Assembly: GCA_019454045.1 (NCBI GenBank) | Contig: SKCR01033660.1 | Span: 186,001-250,000, forward strand | DNA length: 64,000 nt | Direction: 5' to 3' | DNA from: Zanthoxylum bungeanum | Lineage: Eukaryota; Streptophyta; Magnoliopsida; Sapindales; Rutaceae | Part shown: positions 9,177 through 20,483 of the stretch, one piece after another | Numbering within the stretch: position 1 is the first letter of the stretch | Layout: every line of letters starts with the position of its first letter | Made by a program: the position numbers and the translations under genes | The notes under the pieces: generated by a model | Told to the model about the DNA's origin: nothing | The model's input: only the letters and a program-made list of their open reading frames with translations | Database searches by the model: none

Positions 9177-11894
9177 TTAGATTATATGCTTCAAGCCCAT
9201 TCCCCTCGATGACTTCTCAACTTGCTCTCGAGGAAAACCTTTAGTTAGTGGATCCGCTAGGTTTTCCTTCGACTCAACATAATCGATCGATATTATGCTA
9301 CTTGAGAGCAGTTGACCTATGGTATTGTGTCTCCGACGTATGTGTCGAGACTTACCATTATACATTGTATTTTGGGCTCTCCCAATAGCCGATTGGCTTT
9401 CACAATGTATGCTAATCGTTGGCACCGGTTTGGCCCAACTAGGAATATCCTCCAGGAAGTTTCAAAGCCATTCCGCTTCTTCCGCTATTTTGTCTAATGC
9501 TATGAACTCTGATTCCATAGTAGACCAGGCAATATATGTTTGCCCCGAGGATTTCCATGACACGGCTGCATTACCAAGTGTGAAAACAAATCCAACCGTA
9601 GATTTGGAATCCACTATATCAGATATCCAGCATCGCTGTATCCCTCTAGAACAGCAGGATATCTCTCGTAATGTAGCCCATATTTTGAAGTTTCTTATAC
9701 CTCAAAACACTTACTATGGCTTTTCCAGTGGTTATGTCCTGGATTGCTAGTATATCTGCTAAGCCTATTCACAGCTTGAGCGATATCAGTTCGTGTGCAA
9801 CTCGTGAGATACATCAGACTTCCGATGATCCTTGAATATTCTAATTGCGATATGCTTAAGCCAGTATTCTTTGATAGAGGAAGAGTTAGGTTAGCTACTC
9901 CCAAATCTTTCATATCAAATTTGCTGGTTAACACTTCTTGGTAAACTGAATCAACTCATGATTATTACCAATTATCAGCATATCGTCTACATAGAGACAT
10001 ACAATGACATATCATTTTTGAGTTGATTTGGTGTATATACACTTATCACACTCATCGGTTTTAAACCCACTTGACAACATCTCTTTGTCAATGTTCTCAT
10101 GTCATTGTCTAGGTGCTTGTTTTAATCCGTACAAGAATTTTACAAGTTTGCACACCTTCCGTTCTTTTCCAGGAACATTAAACCCTTCTGGTTGTTCCAT
10201 GTAAGTCTCTTCATCCAATTCACCATCAAGAATGACGTCTTTACATCCTTTTGATGTATTTCAAGACCAAATATAGCTGCTTATAGCTATAAGCATTCTA
10301 CTAATGTGATACGAATCACTGGTGGATAGGTGTCAAAGTAAACAAGGCCTTCTTTCTGTCTATAATCTTTTATGACAAACCTCGCCTTGTACTTATCTAT
10401 TGATCCATCCATTTTCATCTTTCCAATTGTAGCCCAGTGGCTTACAACCTGGAGGAAGATCAACCAACTCCCAAGTATGGTTCTGTAGGATTGAATCAAT
10501 CTCACTGATAATCGCCTCTTTCCACAGAGGTGCCTCCAAAGAAGACATTGCTTCTTTATAGCTTCGAGGCTCATTTTCTAACAAATATGTCAGAAAATCG
10601 GATCTGACTCTTGGTCAACCTGATCACTGTCCTTGACAGTATCAACAGCTCTTTTTGAGAGACTCTCTTCTTTGTCTTTCCTTACAAGGAAATGTCTCTT
10701 CAAAAATATTGCATTCCTTGACTCAATCATCACATTCAGATTGATGTCAGGAATCTCATACTTGTGCACCAAGAATCGATACGCACTACTGTTGCAAGCA
10801 TATCCGAAGAATATACAGTCAACAGTTTTGGGTCATATTCCACCTTCTTAGGTTTAGGAGCCATCACCTTGGCAATTGGCAAGACACCCCCACATTTTCA
10901 GATATTTGTAGGAAGGTACATAACCTTTCCACAACTCATATGGTGTCTTGTCCAATCTTCTGTGAGGAAGCTTGTTCAGAACGTAGTTCGCGGAAAGCAG
11001 GGTTTTCCCCCACAAGTTCTGAGGTAAACCAGAACTAGTCAACATGGCATTCATCATTTCCTTCAACGTTCGGTCTTTGCACTCAGCAATCTCATTTGTT
11101 GAGGAATACGGAGCAATGGTTTCGTGAATAATTCCGTGCACAGAACAATATTCACCGAATGATGAAACGTATTCACCACTTCTATCACTCCTGTTTCTTT
11201 TGATTTCCTTGCCAAATTGATTTGCAACTTCGTTCTCAATGTATAAAGCTCTCAATAGCTTCAGCTATGCTCATCAGCAAATACACTTAACTGAATCTTG
11301 TGCTTTCATCGATAAAAGTGACAAAGTACTTTTTACCGCCTATTGTTTGCACAACATTCATGTCACATACGTCAATGTGTACAAGTTCCAAGGGTTCAGA
11401 ACTCCGTTCTATGATGTTCTATGTATTTTTGCTTCAACACATGCCTCACACTTATGTTGGCTATCAATGCAAATTTAGGTAAAAGGTCCATGTTAATTAA
11501 TGTACGTATTGTATCATAATTAACATGTCCTAACCTCTCATGCCATACATTTTGTGACTCAATAATATAAGCAGAAGTTTCAGCTTTATTAATAGCACAA
11601 TTGACAGTCATTGAAAAGACCCTCAGCGAGGTATCATTTTCCTACATAGACATCATTTTTGGTCAAACAATCTTGTCAGAAACAAATACAAACCCGAGAC
11701 TGAGTTCTTCCGAATATCTGGAACATGCAAACATTCTTATATGTAAGCTCCGTTCCGGATATCATTTTCAGAACTACTGTGCCTTGTCCAACCACTCTAG
11801 AGGTAGACGAGTTTCCCATTGTCAGATGATCGCCGCCATCGACCTTTCTGATACGAGGAAAACATCTTGCTATCAGCACAGATATGACGAGTAG
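9177..11894 (-). pseudogene. copia pol (protease-integrase-RT-RNase H), decayed
   Basis: Fragments on the minus strand follow Ty1/copia order. The integrase zinc motif start WHERLGHVNYDTIRTLINMD is near 11400-11540. The integrase core is marked by SDRSGEYVSSFGEYCS and LKEMMNAMLTSSGLPQNLWG (10990-11200). The RT start is ENEPRSYKEAMSSLEAPLW (10500-10580), and DMKDLGV with LEYSRIIGSLMYLTSCTRTD lies near 9770-9930. The RNase H tail is SIHCESQSAIGRAQNTMYNG with ENLADPLTKG (9200-9420). The pieces lie in different frames with stops between them, so no functional polyprotein can be made. It is the same family as the copy at 23291-28282. Confidence 0.9.
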
Positions 11895-11955
11895 CCCTAG
11901 TGTCTACCCATCATTCTCTCGGATTCCCAACCAAGTTGGCTACAGTTACCACTGC

Positions 11956-12821
11956 TTAGAGATTCATTTCTGAAATCTCATCAGTTAACTGCTCATCTTC
12001 AGCGACATAGGCCTCATTTTTCCTGCCATTGTCCTGAGATATCTTGTTTCTGCAGTCCTTTGTCATATGACCGCTCTTTTCACAGTTGTAGCACTTCCCA
12101 TTGAACTTCTTGTTCGCTTGGGAAGAATCAGCTTCACTGTTCTTTCTTTTCTTGCTACCCTTTACATCCTCAAAGATGTTGGCCTTAGACTCCATAGTCT
12201 TGTAGCTGGCCTTCTCGGACATCATGTTGTCCTGTTCGATTCTCAATCGAACTCCAAGGTCTTCAAGGCTCATCTGCTTCTTTCTGTGTTGCAGATAGCT
12301 CCTGAAATTCTTCCATGATGGAGGCAACTTTTCAATTATGGTGGCAACTTGAAACGTCTCACAGAGTTTCATTCCTTCATCCAGTATTTCATGAATGATC
12401 TATTGTTGTTCACCCAACTGAGACATCACCGTCCTTGAAACTACTATCTTGTAGTCCAGGAACCTACCCACGACAAATTTCTTTTGTCCGGCATGTTTTG
12501 TACTTCTTCTCTCGAGAGATTCCCAGAGAACCTTCGCAGAAGTCATGCCTTGGTACACATTGTACAGGGTATTGTCAAGATCACCCAAAAGGTAGTTCTT
12601 GCATAGGAAGTCTCCAGACAACCAAGTCTGTTTTCGCTCTTCCTTGGCCAATTCAGATTCACCCTCCACAGGACCCGGAGGATCTTTGAGGAATTTAGCC
12701 AACTGAAGAGTTGTTAGGTAGAACAGCATTTTGCTCTGCCACTGTTTGAAACTTGCCCCACCAAATTTCTCCGGCTTTTCTCCGTGGGAGACCGATATTC
12801 TTTGATATTTCCGCTAGCCAT
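11956..12821 (-). pseudogene. copia gag, frame-broken
   Basis: The start MASGNIKEY is at 12821. Pieces follow of a copia Gag domain (FLKDPPGPVEGESELAKEE; LCKNYLLGDLDNTLYNVYQG; MKLCETFQVATIIEKLPPSW) and a zinc knuckle CYNCEKSGHMTKDC near 12050-12090. At least two frame changes separate them. It is clearly homologous to the gag at 24916-25732. Confidence 0.88.
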
Positions 12822-13737
12822 TTGTAACTGGAAATTCAACAGGGTTCAATCAGTCTACGAAAGACGAATTGCACAACGATCAACGAATGATGTTGTTCAA
12901 AGTGATGTACTAGGTAGTCACTTGTTGTCCTAATGGACGAAAGTTCCAATAAACACAAGTCATTGAATTTAACTAAAGAAGATACTTAAGGAAAATTGAA
13001 CGAACGAATATTCTTCGAACACCTTTTCCAATAGGATCTTTTAGCAATTCACAACCCAGATTTACACTCTTCCAATAGCACAATTATTACGATAAGTGTA
13101 GATATATAAATGTCAATCAAGATTGGATGGAATTACTTGTGCAAAATTACACTTTAAATTCTCAACCAATTATGCAACAACCAATCAATTTCAACTTTAT
13201 CACTATGTGTATGCTTGTGATAATTGAACAACTTAATAATAACTTAAATCTATACTACCAAGATTAATGTGTTTACAGTATATGACTAACCAAGTTAATA
13301 TTAATTAAAGTTTGCAGTTTATGATACTTACAGGATAAAATCGTTAGTGTCACGTTCGTATCTACGTTCGAACGAGACTGTCCAGTGTGTGTGCGTTCGT
13401 GTTGCGTTTGATAACGCGTTCGAACGGAGTGTTTCCAGAGAGTTCACGTTCGAGTAGCGTTTGATAACGCGTTCGAACGATATGATTCCAGAGAGTTCAC
13501 GTTTGTGTTGCGTTTAGGACGCGTTCGAACGTTCTAAGGCAGAAGGCTTGCGTTCGAGTTGCATTTGAAGACGCGTTCGAACGTTCTTACGAAAATTCAA
13601 ATTTTTAGCCTTCGCGTGCGTCGGGCGTTCGAACGCCCTACGGGTTTTTCATGCACAGTTCGTATTTTCCAGAAAATATTCAAACCCTAACATGCAAATT
13701 ACTATCTAATAACACGATGTCAATAAGTTCTTAAGAT
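12822..13737 (-). other. 5' leader of copia element 1 with CGTTCGAACG array
   Basis: About 0.9 kb of untranslated leader between the 5' LTR and gag. The array at 13340-13638 has repeated CGTTCGAACGCGTT, AAACGCTACTCGAACGTG and AACTCTCTGGAA when read on the minus strand, that is, in the element's sense. The rest is AT-rich. Confidence 0.85.
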
Positions 13738-14260
13738 TGTTGTCAAATTTGGTGTCACTAAACAGTAATATAACATGCAAATCAAACAGATCAACAACCA
13801 AAAGTAGATCTAGATGCAAGAAACCCTAAAACCAGAAAACTTGAAGATAAAACCTGGAAATTGAGATTACAAAACCAATCCAAGTCGAGAAGATCTCTGT
13901 CCTTAAGAACTTATTGGCCCCGTCACAGGTGCTTTACGGATTCGCAATTGGCCAATGTCCTCCCAGGATAACTTGGATACTTCTTGTCCAAGGAGCACTC
14001 CTTGACAAGTATTCGAACTAGGAAATGTGGTGAAACTCTCTCTAAAACAAAGAAAACAAAATGTCTCTTACAAATTCGGATATTTTTCTTCTATCATTCG
14101 TTTTGGATATAAAGCCTTCTTTTATAAGGCATGGAAGGGTGCCAATAGGGCACCCTTTGGGGTGGGGTGCAACCCTCCAAAGGGTTGTACCCCTCACAAG
14201 CATCCAACCCAACCAAATGACAGAATTACCCTTAATGAATATTTAGAAGAATTTCCAACA
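13738..14260 (-). repeat. 5' LTR of copia element 1
   Basis: 523-bp partner of 8075-8596 with only a few differences. It is followed outward by the duplication CCCCT at 14261-14265. Confidence 0.92.
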
Positions 14261-14437
14261 CCCCTCTCCATGTTTCTTAACACAGTTGATCAATATCACA
14301 TCTTAAGCAGACGTCCATGGTCCTTTCTTCAGTATACCTCCTCGAGCCGTGCCTTCTCCACCTACATCCATTAATGGTGAGTCAGCCTGATCCGTGGAGA
14401 GCATCATATCATCGCTTTCATTTGTTGTGCGACTCAT
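14261..14437 (-). pseudogene. GAMYB-like MYB pseudogene, start of exon 1
   Basis: ATG at 14437 opens MSRTTNESDDMMLSTDQADS, a typical GAMYB N-terminus, and leads into R2 (ILKKGPWTSA). The next codon is TAA (14303-14305, minus) where family members have GAA (Glu), so translation would stop at about 45 residues. Beyond the stop the R2 sequence continues in frame (DVILINCVKKHGEG). This is a substitution rather than an indel, which argues for a true pseudogene. Confidence 0.88.
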
Positions 14438-15320
14438 CTCTCCCCAGAATCACACTAATCCCTAGCCGGAGACAGGAATCATTCAAACAGCTGGGTGAAC
14501 GCCCCAAAATCCTGAAGTCAAAGATAGAAAAGTAAAATAAAAAACAAAAGAAAAGGTTGGAGTTCTTTCATCTCTAATTTATATACATGCACTCCTATTC
14601 GCACAGGCTTTTTTTTTTTTCCATCTTCCCAGTAAGCTCTCTTTGTGGGATTTTACAAACTGACAGCGCTTTGCACAAATATAGTTTTACAAATTAAATC
14701 CACAAGCATCTTTACAAAAAGTCAAAAATCCCAACAACATGATGAAATCGCGTTATAGCTTAAGTGGAAACAGAAGTAACTGAGATACCCATAGGAAAAT
14801 ATTTGTACATAGCTCATTTAGAAAAGAAGTAAACTTGATCAAGCAGACAAGAGAAGAGAGTGAAACATTTAGTATGAAATTCTACAAACAACACTAGTAG
14901 CTAACAGTAAAAACGAAACGACAGATCTGTCTGAAAACCAAAATGGGAGAAACAGTGAATAAATTTATCACGTTGAATTAAATTCTGTTGCCCAATATGG
15001 AATCCAAATAAACTACCAGAAAGGCCCCCAAAATTTGAAACTAAAGGAGACCAATAATTACAAACATAATAAATTCAACAAGAAGCAAAGTGAAATAAAA
15101 CAAATGTAAATTACTCCTCCCCCTTTCCCCTTTCCCTTTTCCCTTTTCCCTTTACAATTTTACCACAATATCCCCATTTTTGTTAAATCACTCTTCAATT
15201 ATTATACATGTCAAAATTTATGTATTTATATATATTAATTTAAAAATTATTATATACAAATTATAACTCCATTTGTCATTTTATTAATTATTATTTTTAT
15301 TTTATAATTTTTTGGTTTTT
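14438..15320. other. MYB 5' flank and spacer
   Basis: The first 100 bases are probably the pseudogene's 5' UTR (minus). The rest is AT-rich, with a C/T tract of CCCTTTTCCC-type repeats at 15118-15155. No gene is recognised. Confidence 0.5.
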
Positions 15321-15562
15321 GTTAATAAATATTACAGATTTCGTATTTATTCATTTAATTTATGTTTTTATATTTTTAAGTGTAATTTTTTATGTTGTTA
15401 TATGTATTATTTTTTAAACATATATTTTTCTAATATACATGAGAATATTTTTATAATACATAAGTAGTGTTAAATAAATTAAAAAAATCACAAAAATTAA
15501 ATGAATAAATAAACACAAAATAAATAATAATAAATATGAAATTTGTAATATTTATTAAACAA
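15321..15562. repeat. AT-rich imperfect inverted repeat
   Basis: The left arm around 15321-15360 (GTTAATAAATATTACAGATT onward) matches the reverse complement of 15495-15560 (ending GTAATATTTATTAAAC). This could be a decayed foldback element; no target duplication was identified. Confidence 0.5.
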
Positions 15563-15643
15563 ATAAAAAAGAATATATATATAAAGAGTAAAAAAATATA
15601 AATTTAAAAAATTAAAAAATTAATTAATTTAATAAAATAAATA

Positions 15644-15649
15644 TATATG

Positions 15650-15694
<45 letters not shown>
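15644..15694. repeat. (TA)n microsatellite
   Basis: An almost uninterrupted TA dinucleotide run of about 45 bp, within a region of more than 80% A+T. Confidence 0.9.
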
Positions 15695-15695
<1 letters not shown>

Positions 15696-16583
15696 AGATA
15701 TATTTGGTTTATTGGAAAATTAAATTTTGAGAAAAAAAATGGGACATTTTAGGAACTTTAGGAAGACAAAATGAGGAGAATGTCAGTTGGGGGAAGATCA
15801 CTCCTCAAACAAATTTAGTCAACTAAAAAGTGTAACAGAATTTGATATCTTACCAAGATTTATTGTGATAAAATTTTCAAAACTAAAAAAGATCTAAAAT
15901 TGGTAACTACTTTAGATCAATTAATTCAAAGCCATTCAAAATCCAGTTGAATTTAAAGAAAAAGGGAAATAAATATACCTGAATCAGACGGAATTAATGC
16001 AACCAGAAGACAGAGTCTTTTTTATTAACTCAGTTAATGAGCATCAATAAGATAAGCTCTGAAATGAAGGGGTGTGGCCTATGGGAAAAGATTTGAGATT
16101 TAATTGTTAAGTATTGAGTTTGAATTAAAAATGTATATTTTTTTTATAAGAATTTATGACATATTTTGATTAAGTTCGGAAAAATTTCCCCAAAAAAAAA
16201 TTGCATTGTGGAAGCTTAATTGTTATGCAAGAAATTAATAAATATTGGACACTGAGTGTGTTGAAATTTGGAGTGTTTCAGAGCACCTCCCATTTAGGTA
16301 ATAATAAGCATTCCAACAATTGTATTCTTTTTTCTTTTTCTTTTACAATTTTTTTTTTTTTTGAATTTTCCCTTTAAATATCACAAAAATATAAACCAAA
16401 CCCCTCCTCCCCGACTCCTATCAGAGCAGAATTTATACCTCAAACCTCTCTGAAGAGGTCTTACTAGTTGAATTAACTAGCACTGAAATTAATTGTATAA
16501 ATTCCTTATATTCAACTCTAATGAAAACTTCCCTACAAAATAGCTTTCACTTCGTAATTACTATGTACAGCTTGAGTTACCAT
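15695..16583. other. Spacer without recognisable gene
   Basis: AT-rich with T-tracts at 16135-16145 and 16350-16362. Nothing else could be supported. Confidence 0.5.
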
Positions 16584-16798
16584 TTATAATTGATGATCTT
16601 GCCTCCTTCTCAGAAGAGAAGCAAAGCAACTTAAAACTTCCAAAGTGTCATTAGCTTCAATGGCACATAATTCCTCCTGCATGGCCTGAATCCACTTGGC
16701 TGTTAGTGGGTCTATTATATTAAGGTCAAGCTGATGGTAGTTTGGATAGATATAAGGTCCGCTTGGTAGTTCTTGGTAATAATCAAGAATATGGAGTG
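16584..16798 (-). pseudogene. copia RT fragment, inverted piece
   Basis: The minus strand encodes DPLTAKWIQAMQEELCAIEA followed by NDTLEVLS, the usual N-terminal RT boundary in copia Pol (W..AM..E...I..N.T.E). It abuts, head to head, a plus-strand RT fragment beginning at about 16799, so an inversion or double truncation has occurred. This is an old relic. Confidence 0.7.
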
Positions 16799-17880
16799 AA
16801 CTACAAGGAGATGTTTGCTCCAACAGAAAAAATGACCAGTATCTACACAGTTTTAGCTATTGATTTTTCTCAAAATTGGGGCTTGTAAAGAATGTCTTTC
16901 TACATGATGATCTCAAGGAAGATGTTTATATGCGTCTTCCTACTAGATTATTTTCTACTCCTACTTCTGAAGTGTGCAAGCTACATCGCTCCTTGTATGG
17001 TCTCAAGCAGGCTCCCCATGCATAGTATGAGAAATTTACGACTACCGTAAAAAAGTATGTTTTTCTCAAAAGCAAGTATGATGCATACTTATTTCTTAGC
17101 AAAACTGAGATTAGTGTTGTCATACTCTTGGTGTATGTTGACAACATAATCATCACAAGTAATGATTCAGGTCTGATCTCCGAGTTAAAGCAGCATTTAT
17201 ATGACTCATTTCATATGAAAGATATGGGCTCTCACGTATTTTCTTAGTCTAGAAATTACTACTAATTTACATGGTATTTTCTCGTCACAACATATAAATG
17301 CCCAGAACTTGGTAGCTGTTGCTGGTCTCAAGGATATGTACCCCTTAATACTCTCATTGAACTTAATCTCAAGTTGCGTAAGGAAGAGAGTGACTTGCTA
17401 TCAGACCCTACAACATATCGTACTCTTGTTGGCAGCTTGGTCTACCTTATGATTACTAGACCTGATAGGTTAGTCAACTCATGGCTTCTCCCCGTCATCT
17501 CCATATGGCTGCAGTTCCAAGAATTATCCAGGGCACGTCTATGAGGGGACTTTTTTTATCCATCAGGTACTTCACTTGATCTTGTTGCATATAATGATGC
17601 TGATTATGGCGGGTGTACCGTGTACAGACACACGACGTTCTACAACGAGTTGGTGGATGTTTCTTGGCCTTGTTCTTATTTCCGAGAAAAACAAGAAACA
17701 GGATCGTGTTTCTCTGTCCTCTATTGAGTTCGAATATAGGGCTATATGTCCCAAGCTTGCACTGAGATACATTAGCTGAGCTTGGATTCTCTTTACATGG
17801 TCCAACTTCTCTTTTATGTAGATAATACCAGCGACATACAAACAAATTGATGCTCATGGTTTGAAAGGGGATGTCAATAC
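16799..17880 (+). pseudogene. copia RT/RNase H relic
   Basis: Plus-strand pieces in several frames: [54 protein letters not shown], then a mutated catalytic box LVYVDNIIITSND (YVDN for YVDD) near 17130. RNase H-like YNDADYGG and DTRRSTTSWWMF follow near 17590-17660. Stops and shifts throughout. No LTRs were identified. Similar 60-bp stretches at about 16550-16615 and 17965-18030 may be flanking remnants. Confidence 0.8.
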
Positions 17881-19444
17881 ATCAGGTGTTGTTTAAGCAG
17901 CTGTGTAACAGTTGTAACAGCTAAATTAGGTTGTATATATTCTCATATATAACACCCTAGAATCACTCTGTGATTACTATCTACAACTCAAGTTACCATG
18001 TATGTATAATTTGGCAATCTTGCCTATATAATGAAAGACCTTCTCGGATCATAACCAACTTTAAACCATTTTGATATTTCATACTTGTCGACTGTAAAAT
18101 ATACTTCCCATTGTATGTGTAGTTGATATTTACTCCTTTTATGTAATCGATTTTGTCAGGAAGAAATTGAAAAATACGTCTGCAGTCTTGTGCAATACCA
18201 AATTTCCTTGAAGACAATTTTTTTAGGATAATCGTGATACCAGTAATTTTTTTTAAAACAGAATATTATGCAATATAGTATCAAAATGTCTAAAAATGAA
18301 AAAGGAGAATGATGCTTATATGTATGTGTTGAAACGAAGAAATTTGAACGAAAACAAGTGTAACATTGATTGTGAGGAAGATAATAAAAACACTACTAAG
18401 ATGGTTTGAACATGCATAACGTTGATCTTTAACTGTCCCAAATGAAATCAAATAATGTTACCATACATCAAACAATATTAAAAAAAAATCTAAATTGACA
18501 AGAACAAAAATCATAAAGAAAGATAGTTATCGATCCAAAGACACAATGTGGGATGTAATAGCAGAATAATAATATAGATACCCCCAATATTTCTTCTAAT
18601 AATTTATTATTTCTCAAGTTTTAAACTAGTAAAATGATAATAGGCAATAGCCCTCAAATTTATTTTTTATCCTCTGTCCCCTTTCTCAAGAAGGACCATT
18701 TGACTTGGGATTTTATCACAACTCGCAACCAATCCAAAGATGATCGACAAAAAAATGTTCAGGTTTTGCAAAACGCAGATCCACAGCCTCAGCATCACTG
18801 ACTATACAAAAACAACTGAGATAAAAAAAAAAAAAAAAAAAAAAAAAAAGCATAATAATTATGAGGAGTCTGAGTAATTCGACTACATGAACCCTTTTGA
18901 TGACACCAGTTACAATAACTTAATATTACAAACATAATAAAAGTGACCTTCAAAGTACGTCTTAAGATCACTGTCACACTCACAGCCGCGAGTGTCCTGC
19001 GTAGCTAGGTAAGAAATTTGTGCTCACTTACTCACACTCAACAGCTGGCCGCAGACAGGCATAGTTTCTGCATTAACAGTAAATTGCAGCTAGTTAATTA
19101 GTCAATGAAATCCATGACCATGAAGCCTCGAAATCATAACATGGTTGAACAAAAACAAATGCTAAAGTCAGTCCCACTGACAGTATTTTGCAATAGCTCT
19201 CGAACTCAATGGGAAGCATATAACATGCACATTCATGAGCAAGTTTCCAACATGCCACAGCATCCATATAAATTACCTGTCATCACGTATACTTCTATTT
19301 CCTCATGCATCATCATGCGACCCACCAGGGATTTTTTTAAAAAAAATAACTATACAGCTTATTACAACAGTTCACTCAAACTAAAATATTGAGCGTCAAG
19401 CAATTATATTTTGTAGTGATACCTGTTCACTTTCATTTCACATT
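17881..19444. other. Spacer without recognisable gene
   Basis: AT-rich intergenic sequence with an A-tract at 18823-18849. No coding sequence or RNA gene is recognised. Confidence 0.5.
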
Positions 19445-19662
19445 GGGTTAATTTCTTTTTACCCCAAATGCTTTGACTATCTTAAACCCACCCCATTTAC
19501 TGTTCAAAAGATTAAAGTAAACAGGGGTCGCATTGATGAAATTCTTTATCAAACTTTTTTCCCCTCAAAGTTGGGTTGGGGGGAGGGGGCGTTCATGTTG
19601 TCAATAAGTTGGGGATGGGTTGACAACAATCAAAACATCTAGGGGTAAATAGAAATTAACCC
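19445..19662. mobile_element. 218-bp MITE
   Basis: Terminal inverted repeats of 21 bp with one mismatch: GGGTTAATTTCTTTTTACCC at the left and the complement of GGGTAAATAGAAATTAACCC at the right. It has no coding capacity, and the interior has further complementary C/G-rich tracts. I could not fix a target duplication, so the superfamily is open. Confidence 0.8.
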
Positions 19663-20483
19663 GAGTTTAAGCTTACCAACACACACTGTAAGCATATTCT
19701 TTCAGCCAAGACTTCAGTGACATAAGCTTAATTTTTTATACCACATTTAATTTCTTCATGTTTAACACTTCAACTCTGCAATTTAAACCATAGTGGCAAA
19801 ATGTAAATGATTTTTTCAACATTTTCTCTCTTTCTAGATACATTCACTCCATCTTGGGGGCTAAAAAAAAAAGAAGAAGAAGAAGCTTGTTCAAGAAGGA
19901 AGTGATTGATCTACAAAGTTAACAAACAGGTTGAAGAAAAAAGAAAATATATCAATCATAAAAAAATTTAATATTGACTTGAGAATGCAAAAATTCGTCT
20001 CAACATAAAATATTACAGAATGTCTAATGGATCTTTGCATAATAACAAGAGACTCAAACCTATTATGAGCATAATTCAGTCATAAAGATCATTAAACAAA
20101 AAATAGCTTATCCACTAACCAAAAGACAGTTGTGATTTATGAATTACTTTGTATGTTTAAAGGTGGGCTATTTGTCTTAATATAGAATAAAACAGTTTGC
20201 ATAAAAATAAAAATAAAAGCAATTCATGAAAAAACAAAGAGTTGTTAAAAGTTCAAACTTGAAACTCGAAACTTTTAGCAGATTAATTGCATAGTTTTGG
20301 CAAAAATATTTCATATATAGTTTGTTGTCTACGATAAGCATCAATAAGAAAATTCAGAGTCATAAAACAACATATTTCATTGTTAAAAGTTCATAAATAA
20401 AGAAATAACGAGTGGGATTCTGACCTTTGACAGGGCCCAGGTTGGCAATATATTCTTTTCCACCAATCCACATACTTTAAACA
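19663..20483. other. 3' flank of SUVH gene and spacer
   Basis: AT-rich. The part near 20400-20483 probably holds the SUVH 3' UTR. No other gene is seen. Confidence 0.45.

Larger units (their letters stand above)
8075..14260 (-). mobile_element. Ty1/copia retrotransposon in MYB exon 1
   Basis: LTRs of 522 bp (8075-8596) and 523 bp (13738-14260) start TGTTGTCAAATTTGG and end TTTCCAACA on the plus strand. They are bounded by the perfect duplication CCCCT (8070-8074 and 14261-14265). The minus strand encodes Gag and Pol in copia order (gag, protease, integrase, RT, RNase H), all with disrupted frames. A polypurine tract (TTGTGGGGGAT) adjoins the 3' LTR at 8597. The base run after the 5' LTR (ATCTTAAGAACTTATT) does not look like the common Met-tRNA primer site. 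The LTRs are almost identical although the coding region is broken, so it was either mobilised in trans or contains consensus errors. Confidence 0.93.

Noticed and set aside
15644..15694. (TA)n tract as a replication origin or matrix-attachment signal
   Set aside because: Only base composition supports it; reported as a microsatellite.
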